Below, piece by piece: positions 17,323 to 26,468 of a stretch of DNA of 64,000 nucleotides. This stretch comes from Methylomonas rapida (GTDB lineage: Bacteria; Pseudomonadota; Gammaproteobacteria; Methylococcales; Methylomonadaceae). A model generated the notes under the pieces. It worked only from the letters and a program-made list of their open reading frames with translations. It ran no database searches and was not told the origin of the DNA. Location: positions 2,790,001 through 2,854,000 of the forward strand of contig NZ_CP113517.1 of NCBI RefSeq assembly GCF_024360925.2, given 5' to 3'. The position numbers were made by a program, and so were the translations under genes. Positions within the stretch are counted from its first letter, which is position 1, and every line of letters starts with the position of its first letter.

Positions 17323-20300
17323 TCACAAGAGCACAATATTTACATGCTTGCCAAACACCGCTTGCACCGTTGGAATCAGATGGTCATGGTGGCTCAGGAA
17401 GATGACTTGAGTCTGTTCGGACAATGCCTTAAGGGCCTCAAACCCCGCTTTTGAGCGGACATCATCGTAGTTGATAAATAGATCGTCGGCGACGAATGGC
17501 AACGGCATGGCCTGTTCCAGGTGCATTTCCAGGGCCGCCAGTCGCAGTGCCAAATAAAGCTGATCTCGTGTGCCGTCGCTCATACCCGAAATACCGACTA
17601 GCTTGCCATCGGAACGTAGCCCTTCCAACACCATCGGTTCCCGTTCAAAATCCACAATCAGCTTACTAAACGATCCGGACGTTAATGTCGAAAAGATCGT
17701 ACCCGCGCGTTGTAACAGTGGCCCCTGCTTCTCTTCTCGATAGCGGTCAATTGACCAACGCAACAAACGCCCGGCGGTAAAAACTTTTACATAACGTTCG
17801 GCGGCATCCGACATTTGCGCAAGTGCTTCTTGGCGTTGGGCCTCCGCCTGTGTGGCCGCGTCTGATCCACCGATTTCGGACAAAGCCCGTAAGGCATTCG
17901 CATGGTCAGCCGAAAGCGTCGTTTGCTGCTGCACTGCATCAGCAATTTCATCGTTGATGTGTGCGAGTTCAACAGCCAGCTGAACTAGGTTAGCTGCATC
18001 AATCTCCGCTTCGATTTGCCTCCGCGTTAGGCCATCTCCCCCATTGAGAAGAGTAGTATTAGCCTCTGCCAGCTCGGCATTTAGGCGACGCTGCTCGTCA
18101 GATCGACCAATTGCTTCATTCAACAAAGTCGTGGTGTCGACGCCTGCTTTTTCCAATAAGGGTTTCAAACTCGCCATGGCGGTTTGACTGGATTCCTTGG
18201 CTTCCAATACCTGGCTGTTTGCAATACGCAGGGCTTCTTTAAGCCGACTGCTTTCCGCAAAAGACTCGCGGGCTCGATCTAAACGATGGGCTAATGTCAG
18301 AGCAATTTGCTCGGCCGGCTGATCTTTGAGCTCAGCAGCAACGATTTGCGCAAGTCGATTCGCTTCAATAGAAAACGTCTTCAGATCAGCGTTCATGGTG
18401 TCGATACGCTCGACTTGAATCTGCCGCATCTTGTCTAATTTTTCGGCGATTTGCTCAATGAGCTCAAGAGCCCCTTCCACCGTGCCAGTATCGCTGTCAG
18501 GGGATAACCCCGTCTTGGTGAGCGTCGTAGACCAGGCCTCAGACCAGCGGCTTACCTCCGCTTTCGCATCCTCAGTGACTTGCTTTAACGTTGTGGCCAG
18601 TGACTGCGCAGCAAGTAATTGAGCCGATAGGGTTTCGTGCCGAATTTTAGCGCTGTCGATGGCTTGGATATGCTGTTCCGCATGAACGCACAGCACGGAC
18701 AAACTATCCGTCTCGACCACAGGCAGCCCGGCTTCTTGTAAGGCCTTGGCGAGGGATAATCTGGATGCTGCAATTGATTGAGACAATGACTCCAGGTCAC
18801 TCTGTGCTTCTTGATAGGTAATGCCAGCAGACAGCGCCCTCTCCCGCCTAAGCATCCAGGCACCCATGTCTTCTAAGTTCATGCCGGCCAAATCCATGCT
18901 GACTGCCTCTTGTGCCCATTGGTCATCGAATAAGTGAAGCTCTGCTTCCAATTGCGAACATTGGCCTTCGATCAGCGTTAGGCTCTGCTGCTCCCGTTCC
19001 AGCAGCTGATTCAAGCTTTGTAGTTCGGTTGCTTCTTCGACATCGTCAAGCCGTCTATCGGCCACTTGGTCGGCATAGGCCATCTTCTCTTCAAATACTA
19101 TTCCCTCTCGCTGCAGATCAATTTCACCGGTTTTTATCGACCCCCACAATACATCTCGTTCAGCCCGCGCTTCAATCACCGCCTCCAGTGTCGTGGGATG
19201 ATGAAGTGCTTTAAACTGGGCAATTTGCAATTCAATTCGGGCAACCTCGGCGGTTTGATTTTTTAGTCGCAGTAAGTCAGCTTTTCGATCCGCAATAAGG
19301 GCCTGCCGCTCTTGCATCAAACGGGTTAGTTTTTCTTGGCTAGGCGGCTGTAGTGCTATTAACTCAGGTAAGGGCTTGCGCCATTGCCCCAAGTCCAACA
19401 ATAAACCGTCCAACGCTGACTTGGTCCTGGTCAACGTGGATTGTAGCTTTTGGAGGGCTATTTCCGTGTCACCCAATGATTTGGCGTTTGCTAACGCCGC
19501 ACGTAGCGCGGGCTTGATCTCACCCATTTGCAAGTCAGCCAGTTGAGCTGATAGCGTTTTGATTTCAGAATTCTTGGTCTTTTCGGCCTGTTCTGCTGCC
19601 CGTAATGTCTGAAAAATGCCGCCACGGTCGCGGACCAGTTGCCTGAGTTCCCGGCGTATCAGCAGTGTGGGTAGGCGCTGGGCAATTGCGCTTTCAGAGT
19701 CTTGGGCCCAACCCAGCTGAATACAGGCTTGACCAACCGCTTGCCAAAGTGCGGCTATTTCCTTTTTTCGTTGGACGATATCGCCTTCATAGGCGCTGTA
19801 TTGCAGGCGAAGGTTATCCAGTTTGGTTATGTCGGCAGCCAGTTCAAGTACGGCTTCGTCTAATTCGATGTGTGATAGCGCTTCCGTGAGGTTTTCAGCC
19901 TCGCCATTGCGCAGCTCCAGGCGCTCAAGGGCGATAGCCAGCTCGCGTTCTGCGCTTGCGAGAGTGGCCGCGGCCTCTGCCGGCAGTTCTATCACCTCGC
20001 CCAGTTCAGCCAGTTTCTGTTCGTTTTCCCTAAGCGTTATCAGAAATGGGGCTAGCCTGCGGATGCGTTCCAGGCTGTTGCGCTCGCTTTGGCGTTGCTG
20101 ATGACGTTTTCGCTCATGACTGAGCGCTTCGTGCAGAGATTCGACTTTACTATTGGCGTCCACCCAGACTTTAGTGCGAACAGTGGCTTCTTTTAACGCG
20201 TTGGTCGCCTTATCGAGCTGATCTGAAGCGATGTAATAGGCCCGCTCATTGGATTTTCGGGGAGCCCAAAGCTTATCCGCCTCGGCGACTAACGCATCAC

Positions 20301-20781
20301 GGATTTTGCCCAGGCTGGCAACGCCGGCGGCCGATTGAAACAGTATCTGACCCACGTCGTTCTCGGCATTGAGGATGCTATTACCGCCGGACACCAAGCG
20401 GGTATGGTCAAGACCGAACATTTGGTCAAAGAAACTTCTATCCGCAGTCCCAAGGAACGGTGTCAGCGCGGAATCCGACAAGATAGCATCCACTGGCGAG
20501 CGCAGGGTATGTTTTTGCGCTTTAGCGCGCTGAAATTCAAGCGTGTCTGCGGCATTGCCAATGTAAGCCCCTAAGCGCAATTCGTTAAGCGGGTGCAGAA
20601 AGCTATGAACGGAACGCGGCGGGATACCGAACAATAAATCAACAATGGCGGCCCGCAAGGTGGACTTGCCGGCCTCGTTGGGCCCGACAATCAGATGAAA
20701 GTCCTGTTTGGCCACGGGAAACACAACCGAGCGGTCAGAGAATTTGCCATATTTGATCAGGTCCAAGCGGTGGAATCGCAT
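17323..20781 (-). CDS. YhaN-like SMC/Rad50-type ATPase
   Basis: A 1,152-residue ATPase. The N terminus, MRFHRLDLIKYGKFSDRSV, and Walker A IVGPNEAGKST (about 32-41) are typical of YhaN, a relative of SbcC/Rad50. The middle is long coiled coil broken near the centre. The C terminus carries the signature GISGMSDGTRDQLYLALRLAA and Walker B PLPFVADDLFINYDD. It follows the YhaO-like nuclease by 7 nt, so the pair is one operon and probably one complex, processing DNA ends or foreign DNA by analogy with SbcCD. The region between its stop and the kinase gene holds no ORF I can support. Confidence 0.9.
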   Translation of the reverse strand: MRFHRLDLIKYGKFSDRSVVFPVAKQDFHLIVGPNEAGKSTLRAAIVDLLFGIPPRSVHSFLHPLNELRLGAYIGNAADTLEFQRAKAQKHTLRSPVDAILSDSALTPFLGTADRSFFDQMFGLDHTRLVSGGNSILNAENDVGQILFQSAAGVASLGKIRDALVAEADKLWAPRKSNERAYYIASDQLDKATNALKEATVRTKVWVDANSKVESLHEALSHERKRHQQRQSERNSLERIRRLAPFLITLRENEQKLAELGEVIELPAEAAATLASAERELAIALERLELRNGEAENLTEALSHIELDEAVLELAADITKLDNLRLQYSAYEGDIVQRKKEIAALWQAVGQACIQLGWAQDSESAIAQRLPTLLIRRELRQLVRDRGGIFQTLRAAEQAEKTKNSEIKTLSAQLADLQMGEIKPALRAALANAKSLGDTEIALQKLQSTLTRTKSALDGLLLDLGQWRKPLPELIALQPPSQEKLTRLMQERQALIADRKADLLRLKNQTAEVARIELQIAQFKALHHPTTLEAVIEARAERDVLWGSIKTGEIDLQREGIVFEEKMAYADQVADRRLDDVEEATELQSLNQLLEREQQSLTLIEGQCSQLEAELHLFDDQWAQEAVSMDLAGMNLEDMGAWMLRRERALSAGITYQEAQSDLESLSQSIAASRLSLAKALQEAGLPVVETDSLSVLCVHAEQHIQAIDSAKIRHETLSAQLLAAQSLATTLKQVTEDAKAEVSRWSEAWSTTLTKTGLSPDSDTGTVEGALELIEQIAEKLDKMRQIQVERIDTMNADLKTFSIEANRLAQIVAAELKDQPAEQIALTLAHRLDRARESFAESSRLKEALRIANSQVLEAKESSQTAMASLKPLLEKAGVDTTTLLNEAIGRSDEQRRLNAELAEANTTLLNGGDGLTRRQIEAEIDAANLVQLAVELAHINDEIADAVQQQTTLSADHANALRALSEIGGSDAATQAEAQRQEALAQMSDAAERYVKVFTAGRLLRWSIDRYREEKQGPLLQRAGTIFSTLTSGSFSKLIVDFEREPMVLEGLRSDGKLVGISGMSDGTRDQLYLALRLAALEMHLEQAMPLPFVADDLFINYDDVRSKAGFEALKALSEQTQVIFLSHHDHLIPTVQAVFGKHVNIVLL

Positions 20782-20788
20782 CGTCAGT

Positions 20789-22045
20789 TCACTCCACCTT
20801 GGCTAAATGAGACAACAGGCCCGGACGGACTTCACGAACCAAATCCACTAACTCGCCTGAGCGGATGGCTTTAAAGTAAGGGACGCTAGTTTGTAATTCC
20901 AGGGGCGCCTTGTTGACTAAGCTCAACAGATCATCTTGCAAGCTGTTAAGAAAGTCTGCATCTGATTCAGCGGCCTGAAGCAGGTCCTGTAAATCGGATA
21001 AGGCATCGGCTCGTGCTCGCAGCGCCTCGCCGTCATCTGCCGCCGAAGTGGCCACCCTCACCTTTTCAATCCAAAGTCGCTCCCCCCCCATGGCGACAGC
21101 CAAGGCCAAGACTTCGGCGCGCAGTTGCGACTCCAGTCCGAAAAGATCACCGTGCGCGGCTGTTTTGCCGGTGACGGTGATCCTAACAGCTATAGGGATG
21201 GTCGACGGGCTGCTTTCTACCAGTTCGTCGAGCGCTTTGCCTATCCTGGACACTACTTCCGATAGCGTTTTGCACTCGGTGACATCGACTTCCAGACTGG
21301 CCCAGCGCAGAACATCGACGAACAGACGCTGAATGTCCTGAATGCCCTGCTCGTCTGCCGTCACCATCACGGCGCCACGTGGTCCGGTCTCCCGGATATG
21401 ACGACCTTGAAGATTGCCAGGGAAAACCACTGTCGAAGCACCTTCCCATATTTGATATTCATGTACATGACCCAGTGCCCAGTAGTGGTAGCCCTTGGCA
21501 TGCAGTTCATCCAAACAGCATGGGGCATAGGTGGCATGCGCTGCGTTGCCCTCCAGCGCGGTGTGTAGCACGCCAATATTGAACATGCCTGGTACCGGGG
21601 CTGGATAGCCTGTGACGAGGTTTTCTAAAGTCTCTTTTTCCCTAAAGCTGCGGCCATGTAGGGCAACCTTTAGGTTATCCAGACGAAACGTGTTGGGTTT
21701 TCGGGTGTCGAAGGCAAAGACGTTGTCAGGCAGTTGCAGTTTCTTGGTCATCTCACTTTCGGCATCGTGGTTGCCGAACAGCAGATACACCGGAATGCCG
21801 GCTTTTTTCAGGCGCCCCATTTCTTTACAGAAATAAATGCCGGTGTTGTGATCCTTCCAGGTGCCATCATAGAGGTCGCCGGCAATCACCATGAAGTCAA
21901 CCGCTTGCTCAATCGCTTCGGTCACCAGGTTGGAAAAAGCATCGCGCGTTGCTGTGCGCAGCATTTCCACCGGGGCATCGGCGTAAGCGCTCAATCCGGT
22001 TAAGGGGCTGTCCAGGTGTATGTCTGCCGCATGGATGAATTTCAC
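20789..22045 (-). CDS. YhaO-like SbcD/Mre11-type metallophosphoesterase
   Basis: A 418-residue calcineurin-like phosphoesterase with all Mre11-type metal motifs: FIHAADIHLD (residues 3-12), VIAGDLYDG (about 53-61), LLFGNHDAES (near 90), and GVLHTAL and ALGHVHEYQIW (near 160-205). Length and C-terminal region fit the YhaO/SbcD family. It is the first gene of a two-gene operon with the YhaN-like ATPase. Predicted cytoplasmic nuclease acting on double-strand ends. About 155 bp upstream holds no gene and would contain its promoter. Confidence 0.9.
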   Translation of the reverse strand: MKFIHAADIHLDSPLTGLSAYADAPVEMLRTATRDAFSNLVTEAIEQAVDFMVIAGDLYDGTWKDHNTGIYFCKEMGRLKKAGIPVYLLFGNHDAESEMTKKLQLPDNVFAFDTRKPNTFRLDNLKVALHGRSFREKETLENLVTGYPAPVPGMFNIGVLHTALEGNAAHATYAPCCLDELHAKGYHYWALGHVHEYQIWEGASTVVFPGNLQGRHIRETGPRGAVMVTADEQGIQDIQRLFVDVLRWASLEVDVTECKTLSEVVSRIGKALDELVESSPSTIPIAVRITVTGKTAAHGDLFGLESQLRAEVLALAVAMGGERLWIEKVRVATSAADDGEALRARADALSDLQDLLQAAESDADFLNSLQDDLLSLVNKAPLELQTSVPYFKAIRSGELVDLVREVRPGLLSHLAKVE

Positions 22046-22202
22046 TAACCTTGCCTTTTGCTGGGTATTACGAATCTTCCTGGTGTGCTTCCAGGAGATG
22101 TTATTGACGTCTAAACCGATTGATCACGGTAAAAAACAGCCTATTTTGGGAAGCCAAAAACAAGCTAAATATTTTATTGGATAACTCAAAGGTGACGCTT
22201 TT

Positions 22203-23201
22203 TTATCCTCGTTTTACGGGTTCGAAGAACATAGACCAGTAGTATTCGGCAGCTCCTTGGTGTGTAAGTGGACCTTTGTCGGCACGTTGTAAATTCGATA
22301 TTCCCATTCCCATTGGCTCCAATCCAAGCATGTTGCCGGTATCCTTCACGCTCATACTTTCGTTAAAACTATTTCCTTGTCCAAGTCCCGCATAGCTATA
22401 AATTATCGACGATAATCCGCTTGAACCAAACGGAGCGCCGAGCCAAATACCACATTTAGATATTTGTTTTCCATTGCGGTAGATTATGGCCTCGAATGAT
22501 CGAGCATCTACTTTTTGGAAACGTATATTGATTTCTGGATTACGATCTTGGATTTCTTTAAGCGAGTTCTCAAAAAAACTAGCCATGTAATGGAAAGCAT
22601 CTGTAACAAAAGTGTCTCGATCGTGATCGGAAAAGGTTTTTGATATGGCTAGATTACTTGAGCGAGGCAACTCTGATCTGAATGTCGCGGGCGTAGCTAT
22701 TGCCGCTTTCCCAAACAAGATATCAGCAGCTGCAGGCATTGCAGGCGATGAATTGCTAGATGTAGAAATTCGCTTTGCGATGGCTTCAATGCCCTGCGTA
22801 ATTTCAAGGAATGCATCATCCAAACTTGGATATTTTTCAACTGGCCTACCGTCTCTGGTAGCTGCTTGTAATTTGCCAAAGGGAAGGCCTGTCCAGTGGC
22901 ATGGGCGAAGAATGACCGGAATGACTACAGCCTCGCGACGATCATGGCGAGCGAGTGCTTCAGTCATTTCCAACTCGTAGCAATAACGTGAGGCAATGAA
23001 ATCTGAGCTCACCAACAAAAGTATGATGTCTGCTTTGCGCAGCTCATCGTCAATGCGGTTCGCCCATTCTTCTCCCGCAACAATGCGTCGGTCATGCCAC
23101 GATTCTATAATTCCTTGATGCTTAAGGCTCATCAAATGTTTTTCGAGTTCGTTGCGGTAGTTTTCGTCAGCGTGCGAATAGGAAAAGAAAACTCTAATCA
23201 T
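22203..23201 (-). CDS. TIR-domain protein
   Basis: A 332-residue protein. Residues 1 to about 145 form a TIR domain: IRVFFSYSHADENYRNEL, DRRIVAGEEWANRIDDELRKA-type region, DIILLLVSSDFIASRYCYELEM with the likely catalytic Glu at position 76, and VVIPVILRPCHW. Bacterial TIR domains are commonly NAD-degrading effectors in antiphage systems. The C-terminal half (from about 175) has no domain I recognise and may be the sensor. It stands alone, with gaps of about 150-165 bp on both sides. A solitary TIR-sensor protein is the likeliest reading. Confidence 0.85.
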   Translation of the reverse strand: MIRVFFSYSHADENYRNELEKHLMSLKHQGIIESWHDRRIVAGEEWANRIDDELRKADIILLLVSSDFIASRYCYELEMTEALARHDRREAVVIPVILRPCHWTGLPFGKLQAATRDGRPVEKYPSLDDAFLEITQGIEAIAKRISTSSNSSPAMPAAADILFGKAAIATPATFRSELPRSSNLAISKTFSDHDRDTFVTDAFHYMASFFENSLKEIQDRNPEINIRFQKVDARSFEAIIYRNGKQISKCGIWLGAPFGSSGLSSIIYSYAGLGQGNSFNESMSVKDTGNMLGLEPMGMGISNLQRADKGPLTHQGAAEYYWSMFFEPVKRG

Positions 23202-23365
23202 GTTTGGTAATTTAAATAAAAATTTGTTGTTAAATTGACTTCAAAGTTTGCAGTGCATGACGTGCTTCGTGCGCTTAGTTTTTCATCTCGGCTACTTTGC
23301 TTTGGATGTGTCAGAAGCTTGCTGATTAGCTAATCCGGAAATGGGAGTTCGAATTGCCATCGACC

Positions 23366-24355
23366 TCAGGTATCCAGCATGTCCCAATCCTCGCCAAGAA
23401 CCCAACGTAGGGCAGACAGTTTGCCATTAAGCATTCCCCATTCGAAGTCATCCCAGCCCAGATTTTCCCTGCCATACTTGCGTTCTATCCGTTCCGCTGC
23501 CTGCTTCGCCTTTTCCAGGATAGGTTTTTGCCCCTCTGTCAATTCGTCTTCCCCAGTTTCCAGACGATACAGCCAATTCTGGTGGCGGTTCCACCAAACC
23601 TTATTAATAAGTTCGTCGATTACATCAGTGATTTCCGTCAGCCGCCTAGGCTCTTCAACCCATTCTTGCTCAATCATCAAATCGGCAAATTGTGCTGGCT
23701 GGATGCGACGTAGAGCCTCGCCAAGAGTAATAAAATAGAGCGACTTTACTCGCGAAAATAAGGATGCAATGTCCGGATGTGGTTGCTTGTTCGTTGCGCT
23801 CGGATGGCTAAAATCCTTCGTGTTATGGGAAATAAAAGCAAACCGGCTTTTAACCGTTGTTTTTGTACCAATCTCATCTGCGTATAGCTCAATTAAAATG
23901 GCATCATCAATGCCATTGCGTTGTCTATGGAACGGTGCGCGTTTATCAATTGCACGTTATGCCGCGCGTAGCTTCACCGCATCTGAAATTTCAATAATGG
24001 GCGTACGCTCGAATAGCTTCTCAATGCGACCGACAGTGCCAACTGCGGCATCACCCAAAGTTGGAAGCCGGTGATCAACTTCGTTGAGCTGGTTTAGGAC
24101 AGTCAGCTTTAGCTCTGGTTCGCCAAACTTTTCCACGACCTCCTTAGTACGCTTCAGGGTACTCGACAGACTGCGACTGCTCTCTTCGATGACCCGAGCT
24201 TTGTTGCGGTCGAATTCATCAACGACTGTGCGGCGAAGGATCAATGCTATATCTCCCTGCCGAACCAGTTCTTCGAGAGCGTTCAGAATAGCTTGCTGCT
24301 GGTAATCTTTGGCGAGGTCGAGCCATACGCAGGTATCAATAAGAATCCTAAACAT
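23366..24355 (-). pseudogene. PIN-domain (DUF4935-like) protein split by one in-frame stop
   Basis: From the ATG at 24355 the frame reads MFRILIDTCVWLDLAKDYQQ, a PIN-domain start with an acidic Asp, and stops at a TAA (23957-23959). The same frame continues past the stop without interruption: [20 protein letters not shown], then [20 protein letters not shown], and on to 23366. These are the conserved second half of PIN proteins of this type (the DDA acidic pair and an SHNTKDF motif). The full protein would be 329 codons with one TAA, consistent with CAA to TAA. The apparent separate 104-residue ORF at 23366-23680 is just the tail. Either a recent pseudogene or a readthrough case. Confidence 0.8.
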
Positions 24356-24417
24356 GGGATGTTTTACTCATGCGGCCTGACACTCAATATAAACCTTCCA
24401 TTGCGCAGTAAACTCCA

Positions 24418-26460
24418 TTATTCAACCCCCAGCGCCTTAAAAACCGCATCAACAGGGTCAGAGTAAAAACTGGTTTGGAATTTGGCAAACAACTCACCCG
24501 GCACGGTCGGAATATCTGTTACGCTCGACATCGGTAGCAAAATGCGTTTTGCACCTGCATCGAAAGCGACCTGAAGGCTCTCTGCGAGATTTCTGACCTG
24601 GACAATAGTGCCGCCCAAACTCATATCGCCCATAACGACCATCTGTGATTGCATGGGCTTAACTAATGCAGCGGAGCACAGCGCTATAAAGCCGGCAAGG
24701 GTTAATGCATCCGGCGTACCGGTATTTTGGAGTTCGACAAGGTGTAAGTGAAAGTCATGCTCGCCACTTTTTATGGAAGCACTCACTCTCGACGCATTGG
24801 CTTTGAAGTAATCGAAGGCCACTTTGACCGATTCCCGTGGCGCAAGACCTGAGACGTTGATCTTGCCGTTGCCGTTGATCGATTGTATTTCCAGGCGATA
24901 AGTGCCTGGCATTTCAGACGAACCCATGCTGATGGTATGTAGGGTGCCAGGTTGCAAGCGGCCTTCCGGAATCAGTGCGCCACTGGATTGTTCCGGCACG
25001 GTAATAAAACGTTCCTGAGCCTCTTCAAGATCGATGTAACTGAAATGCACATCGTAAAACTCCATGCCGCCGATTTTTTTCAGTTGCTCTTTGACCCGCC
25101 GCCGTGTTTCCAAGGCATATTCTAGGCACTTGCGAACGATCTCTTTATCGTAATCGCCGTTCGGGCAAAGCAACTTCAATAAGCCTGATGTCGTGCGCCG
25201 TACTGCAATCGTATCCCGCTGATTCAGGTTGTTACCCAGCTTAAACCACTTGTCGATTGCGTCCGCAAAATTTCGCTTACGCATTTCCCGCAAAAACTCG
25301 GCCAGATAGTCGACGATCATGCCGTACTGGTTGGTAAAGAACTCAGGCCGCATTTTGGGAATTTCCCAACCCGGCACATAGGCGTGGAACCGGTCAAAGA
25401 ATGCAGAATCGATCATCACTTCCGGAAACGGGGCCAACAGATGTGATGTTTTGACCAGGGACTCGACACTTTGATTGATGTTACCGATAAACACCATGGA
25501 CGCATTGGCATTGATCGATTCCCGACCACGGCTGAAGGAGCCCGAGGCCATGTAATCCTTCATGATCTGGATGCCGTCCTTGTCTTTAAAATTGATGCCG
25601 GCGACTTCATCGAACGCCACGACATCCCATAAGCCCACCAACCCGACCTTGCGAGCGCTCATGTTGTAGAACAAGTTGGCTACCGTGGTTTGCCCACCGG
25701 ACACTAGGATGCTATTCGGGCTGATCTCTTTGTAGATGTGGCTTTTACCGGTGCCACGCGGCCCCAGTTCGCAGTAGTTGTAATTGTTTTCGACTAACGG
25801 AATCATCCTTGCCAATAAGTGCCACTTCGCCCGTTCCTTAAAACAGGAAGGTTCCATCCCCGTGGAACGCAGTAGTGCGTCTATCCATTGCTCATGGGAA
25901 AACAGCTTCCGGCTTTCGAACAATTCCTGCATGTCCATATTGGGCATCTGGATGGGCTTTAATTCCGTGACGATGAACGGTGAGCCCTTCTGATTTTCCT
26001 CGAACTGGTAACGCACGGTGACAATACACCAAATACCGCCCACCAATAACTTCTCAAAATCACGGACAAAGCGATCCGAGATTTCCGCATTTTTTACGCC
26101 AAGGTTTGCCAGCAATGCCTCATAAACATCCCGCTTTTCGTTGAGCTTGACCGTGACTTTATCGATAACCTTGTAGGTGCTGCTTTCCCTTATCTTCGAC
26201 TTCACCTTTTCGGCTTCGTCAGGACGCACATAGTTTTCCGCCAAGATACGTTTGACGTTTTTTAAACCGGCCTGAATCGTCTCATCGTCGTCACTCGCGC
26301 AGTACATGCCCAGCAAATATTCCAACACATAGACCGGTACGTTCGCGCCTTCTTTGATCAGTTTGGTTAAGTCTTTGCGGACCACCTTGCCGGCAAAGTG
26401 CTGGTTTAGCAGCTTATCTAGGCTGGTATCCATGTCGACGGGATTTACAGTTTCGTTCAT
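24418..26460 (-). CDS. brxL: BREX protein BrxL, Lon-like AAA ATPase
   Basis: A 680-residue protein, normal for BrxL. The AAA+ core has Walker A ELGPRGTGKSHIYKE (near residue 233), Walker B LWDVVAFDEVAGI and MVFIGNINQSVESL. The C-terminal Lon-type region includes DALTLAGFIALCSAALVKP and VVMGDMSLGGTIVQV. It is the last gene of the BREX operon, 8 nt after pglZ. In type I BREX, BrxL takes part in blocking phage replication and acts on DNA as a ring-shaped ATPase. Confidence 0.93.
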   Translation of the reverse strand: MNETVNPVDMDTSLDKLLNQHFAGKVVRKDLTKLIKEGANVPVYVLEYLLGMYCASDDDETIQAGLKNVKRILAENYVRPDEAEKVKSKIRESSTYKVIDKVTVKLNEKRDVYEALLANLGVKNAEISDRFVRDFEKLLVGGIWCIVTVRYQFEENQKGSPFIVTELKPIQMPNMDMQELFESRKLFSHEQWIDALLRSTGMEPSCFKERAKWHLLARMIPLVENNYNYCELGPRGTGKSHIYKEISPNSILVSGGQTTVANLFYNMSARKVGLVGLWDVVAFDEVAGINFKDKDGIQIMKDYMASGSFSRGRESINANASMVFIGNINQSVESLVKTSHLLAPFPEVMIDSAFFDRFHAYVPGWEIPKMRPEFFTNQYGMIVDYLAEFLREMRKRNFADAIDKWFKLGNNLNQRDTIAVRRTTSGLLKLLCPNGDYDKEIVRKCLEYALETRRRVKEQLKKIGGMEFYDVHFSYIDLEEAQERFITVPEQSSGALIPEGRLQPGTLHTISMGSSEMPGTYRLEIQSINGNGKINVSGLAPRESVKVAFDYFKANASRVSASIKSGEHDFHLHLVELQNTGTPDALTLAGFIALCSAALVKPMQSQMVVMGDMSLGGTIVQVRNLAESLQVAFDAGAKRILLPMSSVTDIPTVPGELFAKFQTSFYSDPVDAVFKALGVE

Positions 26461-26468
26461 CGGCTATC

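Noticed and set aside
23681..23957. A suspected frameshift between the two halves of the PIN gene
   Set aside because: Rechecking the reverse complement shows that both halves share one frame; only the single TAA separates them.
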